This document shows positions 42,338 to 51,494 of a DNA stretch of 64,000 bases, piece after piece. The notes under the pieces are model-generated. The model saw only the letters and a program-made list of their open reading frames with translations, searched no databases and was not told the origin of the DNA. Source of the DNA: JABDII01 sp963815325 (GTDB lineage: Bacteria > Gemmatimonadota > Gemmatimonadetes > Gemmatimonadales > GWC2-71-9); NCBI GenBank assembly GCA_963815325.1, contig CAWFGG010000011.1:88844-152843 (forward strand). Reading direction: 5' to 3'. Position 1 is the first letter of the stretch; every line of letters starts with the position of its first letter. Made by a program: the position numbers and the translations under genes.

Positions 42338-44216
42338 TCAATCTGAGGCCGGAGCGGTCCGTTTTCGCCAGCGAAGGACTTCCACGACCAAGCCCTGGAG
42401 ATCGCTCGGCGAAACGCCCGGGATGCGGCTCGCCTGGCCCAGGGTCCTTGGCCGCACGACCTCGAGTTTCTCCCTAGCTTCGTACGACAGGCTGGCCAGC
42501 GGGCGGTACGCGATCCCGTCGGGCAACTCGAAGTGGTCCATTTTGGCGAGCCGCTCAGCCGCTGCCTGTTCCCGCACAATGTAGCCGGCATAGCGCAGCT
42601 CGATGGCGGCCCATTCCACCTCTTCCTGTGAGAAATCGAACCCAGCAGCCTCCATCAAGTCGTGGAGCGAAATACCGGGCCGCTTGGCCAGGTCGGCCAG
42701 CCGGACAGGCTCGCTGACCAACGCCGATTCCGCTCGGGCGAGTATCGGGTTGGCCAGTTCAGGGTCGAGCGTGGCAGCGCGCGCCGATTCCTCGACCTGC
42801 TCTTCCAGCTCGAGTCGCGCCTCCATGGTGCGTCGCTCGGCATCCGAGAGCAGGCCGAGCTCTGCGGCCAAGACCCCAAGGCGGCGCAGCGCGTTGTCCT
42901 GCCGCAGCAGCAGGCGATACTCGGCCCGGCTGGTGAACAGCCGGTAGGGTTCGTCTACTCCCCGCTGAATGAGGTCGTCCACCAAGACCCCGATCATGGC
43001 CTGGTTACGCCGAAGGACCACCTCTTCCCGGCCCAGCGCCGAGTGGGCGGCGTTGAGGCCCGCAATGACGCCCTGGCCAGCGGCCTCCTCGTATCCCGTG
43101 GTCCCGTTGACCTGACCGGCCAAGAACAGCCCCGGCAGCTGTTTCACCTCGAGGGTCTGGGATAGTTGGGTCGGCGGGAAGTAGTCGTACTCGATGGCAT
43201 AGCCCGGCCTGGTCATCTTTACGCCTTCGAGCCCAGGCACCGCGCGGAGGAAGGCAAGCTGGACTCGCCGGCGGCAGCGACGTCGAGAGTCCGTTGACGT
43301 ACATCTCGGACGTGTCCAGGCCCTCCGGCTCGAGGAAGACCTGGTGACGCTCGGCGGTGGGAAACTTGACCACCTTGTCCTCGATCGACGGGCAATACCG
43401 CGGCCCGCGGCCGCTGATCGCTCCGCCATAGAGCGCGGACTCGCCGATGTGTTCGCTGATGATCTCCTTGACCTCGCCGCCGGCCCACGTGATGTAGCAG
43501 GGGAGTTGACGCGGATGCCCACCACGCTCGAAGAAGGAAAACCAATACGGCCCAGGCTCCCCGTCCTGGCGCTCCATGCGCGCCAGGTCCACGCTCCGTC
43601 CATCAATTCGAGGCGGGGTGCCAGTCTTGAAGCGTTCTACTGTAAGTCCATTGTTTTCAAGTACTTGCGCAAGCTCTATCGTGGGGCTTTCGCCGGCCCG
43701 CCCGGCGGGAATCTGCGCGCCGAGGCCCATGTGGATCCGGCCACGGAGGAAGGTGCCGGCGGTCACGACGATCGACTTGGTCTCGAACCGACGGCCATCC
43801 GCCGTGGTCACTCCGCTGACACGTCCGCCGATGATTTGCAGCTGCGAGACGGTGCCTTGAACCACGTCCAGTCCAGTCTGGCGCTCGAGCAGGCTGCGCA
43901 CCGCCCGGCGGTAGAGTCCCCGGTCGCACTGGGCCCGCGGAGACCACACCGCCGGGCCCTTCGAGCGGTTCAGCATCCGGAACTGGATCCGGGCGAGATC
44001 GGTGGCCCGGCCCATGATCCCGCCAAACGCGTCGACTTCGCGCGCAACGGTGCCCTTGGCGATCCCGCCGATGGCGGGATTGCACGACATCTGCCCGATG
44101 GTCTCGAGGTTCTGGGTGAGGAGCAGAGTGCTGGCTCCGGCGCGCGCGGCGACGGTAGCCGCCTCGCTCCCGGCGTGTCCACCGCCGATCACGATCACAT
44201 CGTAGCGCGCATTCAT
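42338..44216 (-). CDS. mnmG: tRNA U34 carboxymethylaminomethyl-modifying enzyme MnmG (GidA), frameshifted as sequenced
   Basis: ATG at 44216. The N-terminal part shows the FAD motif DVIVIGGGHAGSEAA, CNPAIGGIAKG and PRAQCDRGLYRR, then GTPPRIDGRS and YCPSIEDKVVKF, standard for MnmG. After YVNGLSTSLP near 43275 the frame breaks. The next frame continues VQLAFLRAVPGLEGV, GTTGYEEAAGQG and FTSRAEYRLLLRQDNA through to the stop at 42338. Removing one base restores 625 residues, the family's usual length. MnmG with MnmE modifies wobble uridine. Adjacent to parA/parB it marks the origin-proximal region. Such a conserved gene makes a sequencing error likely. Confidence 0.9.
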
Positions 44217-44235
44217 GAGGCAGTGAATCTAACGA

Positions 44236-44273
44236 CGAGCCCCCCGCCGGAGGCTAGTCAGGCGGGGGGCTCG
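44236..44273 (-). terminator. Strong GC-rich hairpin between the repeat-protein gene and mnmG
   Basis: A perfect 13-base-pair stem (CGAGCCCCCCGCC pairing with GGCGGGGGGCTCG) encloses a 12-base loop. On the minus strand it follows the gene ending at 44296 and precedes mnmG. The trailing sequence is only moderately T-rich, so termination may be partial or factor-assisted. Confidence 0.55.
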
Positions 44274-44295
44274 GCACAGAGGTGGCGGATCTCGG

Positions 44296-44889
44296 CTACT
44301 GGGATTCGCCGGCCGAGTCGGCGTCTTCCTCGGGAAAGATCACCGAGGTGGTGGGGAAGGTGGCGGTAGGGCCACCCTCGGCGTCGATGCCCAGGCCGGA
44401 CCGACTGACGCCGAGCGTATCCGCGAACACCAGCGTCGAGGAGCCATCGGCGCTCAGGCCGAGGACCGCACGAGCTCGTCCACTGCCGTCCGCCAACACC
44501 AAGGTCGACGTCTCGTCCTCGAGTAGGCCGAGCACGATACGCGCCCGCTCCGTCGTGTCTGCGAAGGTGACGGCGGAGGATCCATCCGCGAGCAGGTTGA
44601 TCTTCAGCATCGAGCGCCCGTTCTGGTCTCGAAGTACCAGGCGGACCGTTCCATCTTCGGCTGTACCCCAAATGCCACGCACCCGTCCCTCGGCGTCACG
44701 CAGCAGATACTGCCGCGATTCAACCACGCTGTTGACCGTTCCCGGCATGCCCCGTTTCGCGCTGATATACACGAGGGCTGCGGCCAAGCCAAGAATGACG
44801 CCGACGGTGACCAGGCTCGTAAGGCTGAGGCGCTTGGCTCGGCTTGCGTCTCGCTCAATCTCGGCCACGCGGTGCATGATCGCCCGCAC
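44296..44889 (-). CDS. Membrane-anchored protein with internal beta repeats
   Basis: 197 residues, GTG start at 44889 with GAGGAA upstream (ATG at 44877 is an alternative). One transmembrane helix (LTSLVTVGVILGLAAALVYI) near 25-45 anchors it. The rest is made of about five related units of 25-30 residues containing the motif LXADGSSXLVFADXXXXAR: examples are RLVLRDQNGRSMLKINLLADG, VTFADTTERARIVLGLLED and LVLADGSGRARAVLGLSADG. The pattern predicts stacked beta strands outside the membrane. I have seen similar repeats in uncharacterised bacterial proteins but know no function. It is followed by a strong hairpin before mnmG. Confidence 0.7.
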   Translation of the reverse strand: MRAIMHRVAEIERDASRAKRLSLTSLVTVGVILGLAAALVYISAKRGMPGTVNSVVESRQYLLRDAEGRVRGIWGTAEDGTVRLVLRDQNGRSMLKINLLADGSSAVTFADTTERARIVLGLLEDETSTLVLADGSGRARAVLGLSADGSSTLVFADTLGVSRSGLGIDAEGGPTATFPTTSVIFPEEDADSAGESQ

Positions 44890-44980
44890 GCCGGATTCCT
44901 CGGTCGGAGATGATGCCTGGCTCTTGTGGATGGGACATGGCGCCCCCTCGGTTCAGCGTCCTACGGGCCCGCGAGCGGTG

Positions 44981-46344
44981 CTACGTGCTGGCGGTCGGGA
45001 AATCGGCAAGGAAGTACGATCGACTCGCGTAGTCGATCAACTCGGTGGAGAGCGTGGCTTCGACCTCGAGGTATCTCGCTATGTCGCTCAGGTGATCCAC
45101 CAGATCGCGCGGGTGACACCCGCGGGGCTCGATGGACCGCTTTCCATAGTATTCGTGGTAGATGTACTCGATCGACCTCGGGTTTGAACGGAATGCCCTT
45201 GGCCTCGCAACAGCGCCGGAAGATCTGCTGGTACTGGACGGGGCGTTGGGCTCTCGACCTCGACCTTGTAGTGGATTCGCCGGAGGAAGGCCTCTTCGAC
45301 CAGCGATTGAGGATCAAGGTTGGTCGCGAAGATCAGGAGACAATCGAATGGAACAGGGAATTTGCCGCCGGTGTGGAGCGTCAGGAAGTCGACGTTCTTC
45401 TCCAACGGGACAATCCAGCGATTCAGGAGATCGCGCGGCGGTACGCGCTGCCGGCCGAAATCGTCCACGATCAGGACACCGCCGGTTGCCTTCGTTTGGA
45501 ACGGCGCCTGGTAAAACTTCGTATGCTCGTCATACTGCAAGTCGAGTTGCTCCAGCGTCAATTCACCGCCGGTGAGCACGACAGGGCGTCGGACCTTGAC
45601 GAATCGGGCGTCGAACTCGGCAGCGTCACTGCGCCAGAGCAGCTCGATCCCGGGCTGGTCCTCCGCGCGGTCCGCAGGGCTGGCCACGCGGTGATAGATC
45701 GGGTCGAGCAAGAGCATCACCTGCCCGTCGATTTCCACGGCGTGCGGGACGAAGATCTCTCCGCCGAGCATTCGGGCGATGGTCTCGGCAATCGCGGTCT
45801 TGCCGTTGCCCGATTCCCCGAACAGGAACAACGACTTGGCCGAGTTGACGGCCGGACCGACCATGTCGACCATCTCGGGGTCGAGCACGAGCCAGCTGAA
45901 GGCCTGGTGGAGGACCTCTTTGTTGACCCGGGCATGCCTGATCGACTGGATGTCGACCCACCGGCGATACTGCGCGAGAGGGATCGGGGCGGGGCCGACA
46001 TACTGATTGGATGCCATGGCCTCCCGCGCCCGGTCGCGGCCCTCACCACCCAGATCGAAGACGTAGCCGGCCCGACCATGCCCTCTGGTACCCTGCACTT
46101 CGACCATCATCCGTTGCTGCATGGTCATCAGGAGGTCATCGGCCAGCGGGAAGGGGAGGCAGATGGCGTCCGTCAGCTGTTGGCCGGTCCGGGCACCTTG
46201 GACATAGAGCGTCTTCAGGATGAGCTCCGTGAGGAATTCCTCCGAGAGCCCGGTGTCCGCGAGTGTCTGTGGTATCGGTGGGGCCGAAGGTGCAGCGGGT
46301 GGTGCGGTGTGGGCCATTTCGGCAGTGGCGTCGGCCGGGGTCAT
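44981..46344 (-). CDS. AAA+ ATPase linked to the Tad locus, two frameshifts as sequenced
   Basis: ATG at 46344 with AGGAGG upstream. An N-terminal helical domain (LTELILKTLYVQGARTGQQ; LTDAICLPF) precedes the AAA+ core: LFLFGESGNGKTAIAETIA (Walker A) near 167, VLIVDDFGRQRVPP (Walker B), LLIFATNLDP (sensor 1) and EEAFLRRIHYKVEV (arginine finger/sensor region). The continuous frame ends in an aberrant tail. Removing one base near 45241 yields RQYQQIFRRCCEAKGIPFKP, and removing another near 45172 yields IEYIYHEYYGKRSIEP and a final stop at 44981, for 453 residues. Its start overlaps the DUF192 stop (ATGA). Role unknown; position suggests pilus assembly or regulation. Confidence 0.78.
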
Positions 46345-46748
46345 GAGGCGACCTCCTCCTCGATTCTCGAGGGTGGGCGAGCCGGCCGCGCCTCTGGCGG
46401 CCCCCACTCGAGCGTATGTCCCACCGCAGTATGTGTTGCCACCAGGGTGCCGGCGGCCAACTCGAGCGCGTAGCGGGCCTCTTTGTGCCACCGGGTCCGG
46501 CTCCCGGGCTGGAGTTCGTGGTAGACGGCAATCACCTCGCCACGGTCATCCAGGAACGCAACATCGAGCGGCAATTTCATACCGACCATATGGACCGACC
46601 GGCACGGCACGAGAAGTAATCCTGCGCCTTCTTCCAGTGCTGATCTGCCAAGCAGGCCGCGCAAGCGAGGCCACCATGAATCGGCCAGTCCGATCCGCCA
46701 ACCGAGCTCGACTCCGCTGGTCTCATTCCGGACCCGGAAGTATTTCAT
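46341..46748 (-). CDS. DUF192 family protein
   Basis: 135 residues from the ATG at 46748, which shares its A with the tadC stop (TAATG). The DUF192 core is clear: RLRGLLGRSALEEGAGLLLVPCRSVHMVGM, LDVAFLDDRGEVIAVYHEL and ALELAAGTLVA. The family is a small beta-barrel-like fold found in many bacteria and archaea; function is unknown. No signal peptide is evident here, although many homologues are exported. The C-terminal tail is acidic and overlaps the AAA+ ATPase start by four bases. It is coupled to both neighbours at the end of the Tad locus. Confidence 0.82.
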   Translation of the reverse strand: MKYFRVRNETSGVELGWRIGLADSWWPRLRGLLGRSALEEGAGLLLVPCRSVHMVGMKLPLDVAFLDDRGEVIAVYHELQPGSRTRWHKEARYALELAAGTLVATHTAVGHTLEWGPPEARPARPPSRIEEEVAS

Positions 46749-47672
46749 TATCCGAATTGCGAAAGCGCTTGGACGATCTGAATGATGGCCGCACCGAGGA
46801 TGACGACGAACATGGCCGGAAAGATGCAGAACACCAGCGGGAACAGCATCTTGATGGCCGTCTTGGCGGATGCCTCCTCGGCCAGTTGACGTCGCTTGGT
46901 CCTGAGATCTTCGGAGTGGACCCGGAGTGCGTCGGCGATGGAGGTGCCGAATCGGTCCGTCTGGATCAACATGGTGACGAAGGATTGGATGTCTTCGACA
47001 CCGGTGCGGGTGGCCAAATTCTGGAGGGCCTCCTCCCGAGCCGACCCGGCCCGAATCTCGAGGTTCACCATGGCGAGCTGTTCGCCGAGGACGGGGCTGA
47101 TGTTGGCAATCTCCTCGGACACGCGGAGCAGGGCCTGGTTCAGGGCCAGACCCGGCCTCGACGCACACCACCAGGAGGTCCAAGGTGTCGGGCAAGGATC
47201 GTTGGATCTGGTGCTGGCGGTTGGCCACCCGGCGGCCGACGTAGAATCCGGGGATCACCCATCCCATCAACAAGCCCCAGACGCCCACGAGCACGATCCC
47301 GGCGAACGGCGCCCCGAGAATCGGTGCCACGGTGAACATCAGGAACCCGAGGCCCAACGCGAGAACGATGCGGGCGCCCTGGAAAATATAGGGCGCGTTG
47401 AGATCGACGAATCCAGCATTGAGCAGCCGAAGTCGGAGGCCTGAGGCGGCCTCCCCGCCAACGCCCCGTGAGCCCAGTCCCTCGAGGATGGCCTGGAGCC
47501 GCTCCGCCCGCTCTTGCCGACGACGCCGGACGATCACCGTCTGGTAGCCCTCGACCCGCTGCATGTCGCCCAGGCGGCGGATGACGGCCGAATCGCTCGG
47601 CATCAACTGCAGCACCAGCATCACCACGAAGGCGGTTGCGCAGAGGACGAGGAGGGCGATGAGGTAGATCAC
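46748..47672 (-). CDS. tadC: Tad pilus inner-membrane platform protein TadC, frameshifted as sequenced
   Basis: GTG at 47672, 8 bases after the tadB stop. The N-terminal part has a hydrophobic segment (VIYLIALLVLCATAFVVMLV), GWVIPGFYVGRR and SLPDTLDLLVVCVEAG, the GspF-like start of TadC. The frame breaks near 47148; the next frame continues LALNQALLRVSEEIANISPVL, FVTMLIQTDRFGTSIADAL and IKMLFPLVFCIFPAMFVVIL to the stop at 46748. Removing one G in a GGG run gives 307 residues, the normal length. With TadB it forms the inner-membrane platform of the Flp pilus. Confidence 0.87.
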
Positions 47673-47679
47673 GGCGCCT

Positions 47680-48654
47680 CTAGAAATCGATATCCACGAT
47701 CTTGCGGATCCAGAAATACCCCAAGATCTGCAAGACGACGGCACCAGCCACGAGGATACGGCCGATCCCGGCTTCGAAGAGCGTGGACATGTAGGACGGA
47801 TTGAGCAGAAAGATGACGACCCCGAGCGCGATGGGCAGCACGGCGAGGACGTAGCCGCTGATGCGGCCTTGGGCCGTGATCACCCGCAACTGACGCCGGA
47901 GCTTGAACCGCTGCCGGATCATATTTGCCAGGTTATCCAACACCTCGGCCAAGTTTCCTCCGACCTCGCGCTGGATGAGAATGGCGGTATTCAGGATGCG
48001 TACGTCGACCAGCGGCACGCGATCCGACAACGAGAGCAGGGTGTCCTCGAAGGCAAGTCCGAAGCGCTGCTCCTCGAAGACTCGCCGGAACTCCCCCGCG
48101 ATGGGCTCGGTGGTTTCATCGGCCACCATCTTGAGGCCTGCCGACAGCGGGTGGCCAGCCCGGATGGCACGTCCGATCAAATCGATGGCACCCGGCAGCT
48201 GGGCCTCGAACTGCCCCATTCGCTTGGCCGCCTTCCGCTTGATGACCATATACGGGATGAACGCGCCAAAGACCGTGGCACCGAGGGCCGCCAGCCAGAG
48301 TCGCGTAACGAGCAAAGTGGCCAAGCCCAGGCTCGCCGCTAGCCCCAGCGTCACGACCGCGTAGGTCTGCAGGGCCCACATGACGCCGCCCTGCTGCATG
48401 AGCAAGACGACGTCCGCCGCATGGGGGAGGTGCGCGAGAATAGGATCGAACAGTTTCTGCTGAAAGCCCGGCCTCCGGAGCAGGGCGTCCGACCCCTCGT
48501 CCGGCCCTTCCTGGGCGAGCCTCCGAAGCTGGCCGACCATCTTCCGGCCCCGAAGCCGCTCGCGCGAGAACTCCAACAAGAGCGCGATGGCCACCGTGCC
48601 CAGCGCCACTGCCAGGAAGACCATCCCGGCCGACAGCCACGAACTGATCGGCAC
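47680..48654 (-). CDS. tadB: Tad pilus inner-membrane platform protein TadB
   Basis: 324 residues, GTG start overlapping the tadA stop (GTAG). N-terminal transmembrane helix, then two more central helices (YAVVTLGLAASLGLATLLVTRLWLAAL) and two at the C-terminus. The T2SF domain includes QLPGAIDLIGRAIRAGHPLSAGL, FGLAFEDTLLSLSDRVPLVD and ILIQREVGGNLAEVLDNLANMIRQR, typical of TadB. Partner of TadC and driven by the TadA ATPase. Confidence 0.9.
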   Translation of the reverse strand: MPISSWLSAGMVFLAVALGTVAIALLLEFSRERLRGRKMVGQLRRLAQEGPDEGSDALLRRPGFQQKLFDPILAHLPHAADVVLLMQQGGVMWALQTYAVVTLGLAASLGLATLLVTRLWLAALGATVFGAFIPYMVIKRKAAKRMGQFEAQLPGAIDLIGRAIRAGHPLSAGLKMVADETTEPIAGEFRRVFEEQRFGLAFEDTLLSLSDRVPLVDVRILNTAILIQREVGGNLAEVLDNLANMIRQRFKLRRQLRVITAQGRISGYVLAVLPIALGVVIFLLNPSYMSTLFEAGIGRILVAGAVVLQILGYFWIRKIVDIDF

Positions 48655-50203
48655 TACGCCCGCCGTCCTTTCCGGGACGGCTCCTCACCCAGGATGTTGT
48701 CGAACAGGACGGCGGGCAGGTCGATTCCGTACGCCTTCATCCGGTCCGCAAAGCGGGGACGGATTCCCGTCGCACGGAACTCGCCCGTCACCTTGCCGCC
48801 TTCGCCGATACCATGTCGCTGATACGTGAAGATGTCCTGCATGGTGATGACTTCTCCCTCGATACCCACGATCTCGGAGATTTGAATCACCTTGCGGGTG
48901 CCGTCCGACAACCGGGCCACCTGGATCACCACCTGAATGGCGCTCGCCGTCTGCTGACGCATGGCCCGCTCCGGGAGATCCAATCGTGCCATCGATATCA
49001 TCGTTTCCAGCCGGCTCAGTGCATCGCGCGGGGTGTTGGCGTGGAGCGTGGTCAGCGAGCCGTCGTGCCCGGTGTTCATGGCCTGGAGCATGTCGATCGC
49101 CTCTTCTCCCCGTACCTCGCCCACGATGATGCGATCGGGCCGCATCCGAAGAGCATTGATGAGCAGCAGCCGCTGCGACACGGCGCCACTGCCTTCGATG
49201 TTCGGCGCCCGGTCTCCAGCCGGACCACATGGGGCTGGCGCAGCTGCAGCTCGGCCGAGTCCTCGATGGTGACGATGCGCTCGGTGACCGGGATGAACCC
49301 GGACAGGATGTTGAGCAGCGTGGTCTTCCCGGCCCCTGTGCCCCCCGAGATCAAGACGTTGAGCCGAGACTTGACGATCCCGCTGAGGAGCGCGAGCATC
49401 GGCTCGGTCAATGTCTCGGTGCGGAGCAGGTCCTCGCCGGTCAGCGCATCGCGCTTGAATTTACGGATCGACAGATGAGGACCATCGAGCGCCAGCGGCT
49501 TGATGATCGCGTTCACCCGCGACCCGTCGGGCAGCCGGGCATCCACCATGGGCGAGGAATCATCGATGCGCCGGCCCACCGCCGAGACGATCCGGTCGAT
49601 GATCTGGAGCAAGTGGCGATCATCCTGGAAGCGGACGTCGGTGCGCTCGATCAGGCCATGACGCTCGACATAGACGCTCTTGTAGGTGTTCACCAAGATG
49701 TCGGACACGTTGTGGTCCTTCATCAGCGGCTCGAGCGGTCCCAGACCGAAGATCTCGTCCAACACCTGGCCCACCAAGAGCTCGCGCTCCTCGTAATTGA
49801 GAGGAACCGACTCCTGGGTGAGCAGCTCGTGGACCACCTTGCGGATGGCGGCCACCACCTGGTCGCGTTCGAGTTTGTCGAGGTTGGACAGGTTGAGGCG
49901 TTCCAGCAGGCGCCGGTGGATTCGGCCCTTGACCTGCTGGATGTCGTGCATGTCGGTGCCCCACTGCTGGGCTGCCGGCTCCGTGGAGGGCGGAGCAGAC
50001 GCCGCTCCAGGCGTGCCGGGAGACTCCCAGGGCAGTGCTTCGCCCTTGCCGTCGCCGGCCCACGATTGCTCCCGCCCGGCGGGCGGCGGCGGGGCCGGCG
50101 AGCCACCGCCCGCCGCGGGGTTGGCTTTGGCCGGCGGAGTATCAGCGGCCGGTGATTCCCACGGCAGCCGCTCCCGTCCTCGGTCCTTGGTTGAGTCACT
50201 CAT
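48654..50203 (-). CDS. tadA: Tad pilus assembly ATPase TadA (CpaF), frameshifted as sequenced
   Basis: ATG at 50203. About 90 residues of Pro/Ala-rich linker precede the secretion-ATPase N-domain (HRRLLERLNLSNLDKL; LEPLMKDHNVSDILVN). The core has ISGGTGAGKTTLLNILSGF (Walker A) and TIEDSAELQLRQPHVVRLE (Asp box). At about 49212 the frame breaks; the next frame continues INALRMRPDRIIVGEVRG (Walker B) and GHDGSLTTLHANTPRDALSR (His box). Adding one C after GAGACC gives 516 residues. It powers pilus extension and retraction. It overlaps tadZ by 8 bases and tadB by one. Confidence 0.9.
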
Positions 50204-51494
50204 CCGACTTCCCCTTCGGTGGCTTGGATTCTCGGCGCCGACCCGGCACGACCCGAGCCAAGCCACTGGTGAGGCGCTGGAATGCCCCGGATGGCGTCCT
50301 CTGCTTCTGAACACCGGTGATGCGCGTGCCCAGCTTGGTCAGGTCCTGGGAGTATGGCGAGTTGCCGTTCAGCACCACGGGTTTCCCCGTGTTGAGGGAT
50401 CGCATCACCGCTTCGTAGTCGTTGCTGAGGGTCGCGTAGACCGGGATCCCGACGGAGCGCTCCACTTCCTTGGTGGTCACCTCTCCACCCTTCTCGAATC
50501 GATTGAGCAGGAGGCGGATCCGCTCCTTATCTCCCCGCGTCACCCGTTGCAGCATGGGGAGGGCCCGCTGCACGTTGCGCAGCGACGGAAGATCAACCGT
50601 CGTTGTGAGAAAGATCTGATCCGCTTGCTCGAAGGCCGCCATCGTGACCGGCGTAAAGGACTTCGAGACATCGATGACGATGTACTCGTAGTGTTGTTTG
50701 AGATACTGCAAGATTCGCCGGATTTGGTCGGCGCTCACTACTTGAGCGCGATCGGGATGGAATGGCGCCGACAGCAGGTGCACGCCCGATTCGTGGCGCT
50801 CGATGTAGGAGGCCAGGAGCCCGGCATCCACCCGATGGAAGTTCTGAATCAGGTCGACGAAGTTGAACCGCGGCTGAATGCCCAGCAAGAGCGACGCCTC
50901 GCCCAGCTCCATGTCGAGATCCACCAAGAGCGTCTTCTTCTTGGTGAGCCGGTGCAGCACGATCGCGAGGTTGGTGGCGAGGGTGGTGGCCCCCGAGCCT
51001 CCCTTGGAGCCGAAGAAGGCGTAGATCTCCCCGAGAGTCGTGGCCGGTCCCGGGCCGGTCGAGACGGTGCTCGACTTGATCCGGCGCACCGCCTCGCGCA
51101 CTTCCTCGGGCGTCACCGGCTTGGGCAGAAACTCGGTGATGCCTCCGCGCATGAGCTCGAGCAAGAGCTCGGCCTCGAGCGTTGGCCCCGACGCGATGAT
51201 CCTATAGGAAGGGGAGGACGCCCCCGCCAGAAAATGGGCCAGCTTGATGCCGAGCGCCGGATCGTCCCCGAGGTCGACGATCACGACCTCGGGAGACGCC
51301 CCTTTGAGCGCCTTCAGCTCGACGTTGCCGAACGCCGCGAACGGGACCCCGAACTCGATTTCGAGCGTGGTCCCCGCATCGGGATGGCGGACCGCCTGCT
51401 CCACGATCTTCCGGAACGCGCCATCGGTCGAGATGACCGCGCATCGAACCGGTCGCGTCGGGGCGGTCTCGGGCCTCAGGTCGTCACTCGACAA
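50196..51494 (-). CDS. tadZ: Tad pilus localisation ATPase TadZ/CpaE
   Basis: 432 residues, apparent TTG start at 51494 with AAGGA upstream. An N-terminal receiver-like domain (about 15-125; VVIVDLGDDPALGIKLAHFL, ITEFLPKPVTPEEV) precedes a ParA/MinD-type ATPase: FFGSKGGSGATTLATNLAIVL near 158 (deviant Walker A), LLVDLDMELGEASLLLG and YIVIDVSKSFTPV. This domain order defines CpaE/TadZ, which positions the pilus machine at the cell pole. The C-terminal tail is basic. It overlaps tadG by 11 bases and tadA by 8. Confidence 0.9.
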   Translation of the reverse strand: MSSDDLRPETAPTRPVRCAVISTDGAFRKIVEQAVRHPDAGTTLEIEFGVPFAAFGNVELKALKGASPEVVIVDLGDDPALGIKLAHFLAGASSPSYRIIASGPTLEAELLLELMRGGITEFLPKPVTPEEVREAVRRIKSSTVSTGPGPATTLGEIYAFFGSKGGSGATTLATNLAIVLHRLTKKKTLLVDLDMELGEASLLLGIQPRFNFVDLIQNFHRVDAGLLASYIERHESGVHLLSAPFHPDRAQVVSADQIRRILQYLKQHYEYIVIDVSKSFTPVTMAAFEQADQIFLTTTVDLPSLRNVQRALPMLQRVTRGDKERIRLLLNRFEKGGEVTTKEVERSVGIPVYATLSNDYEAVMRSLNTGKPVVLNGNSPYSQDLTKLGTRITGVQKQRTPSGAFQRLTSGLARVVPGRRRESKPPKGKSDE

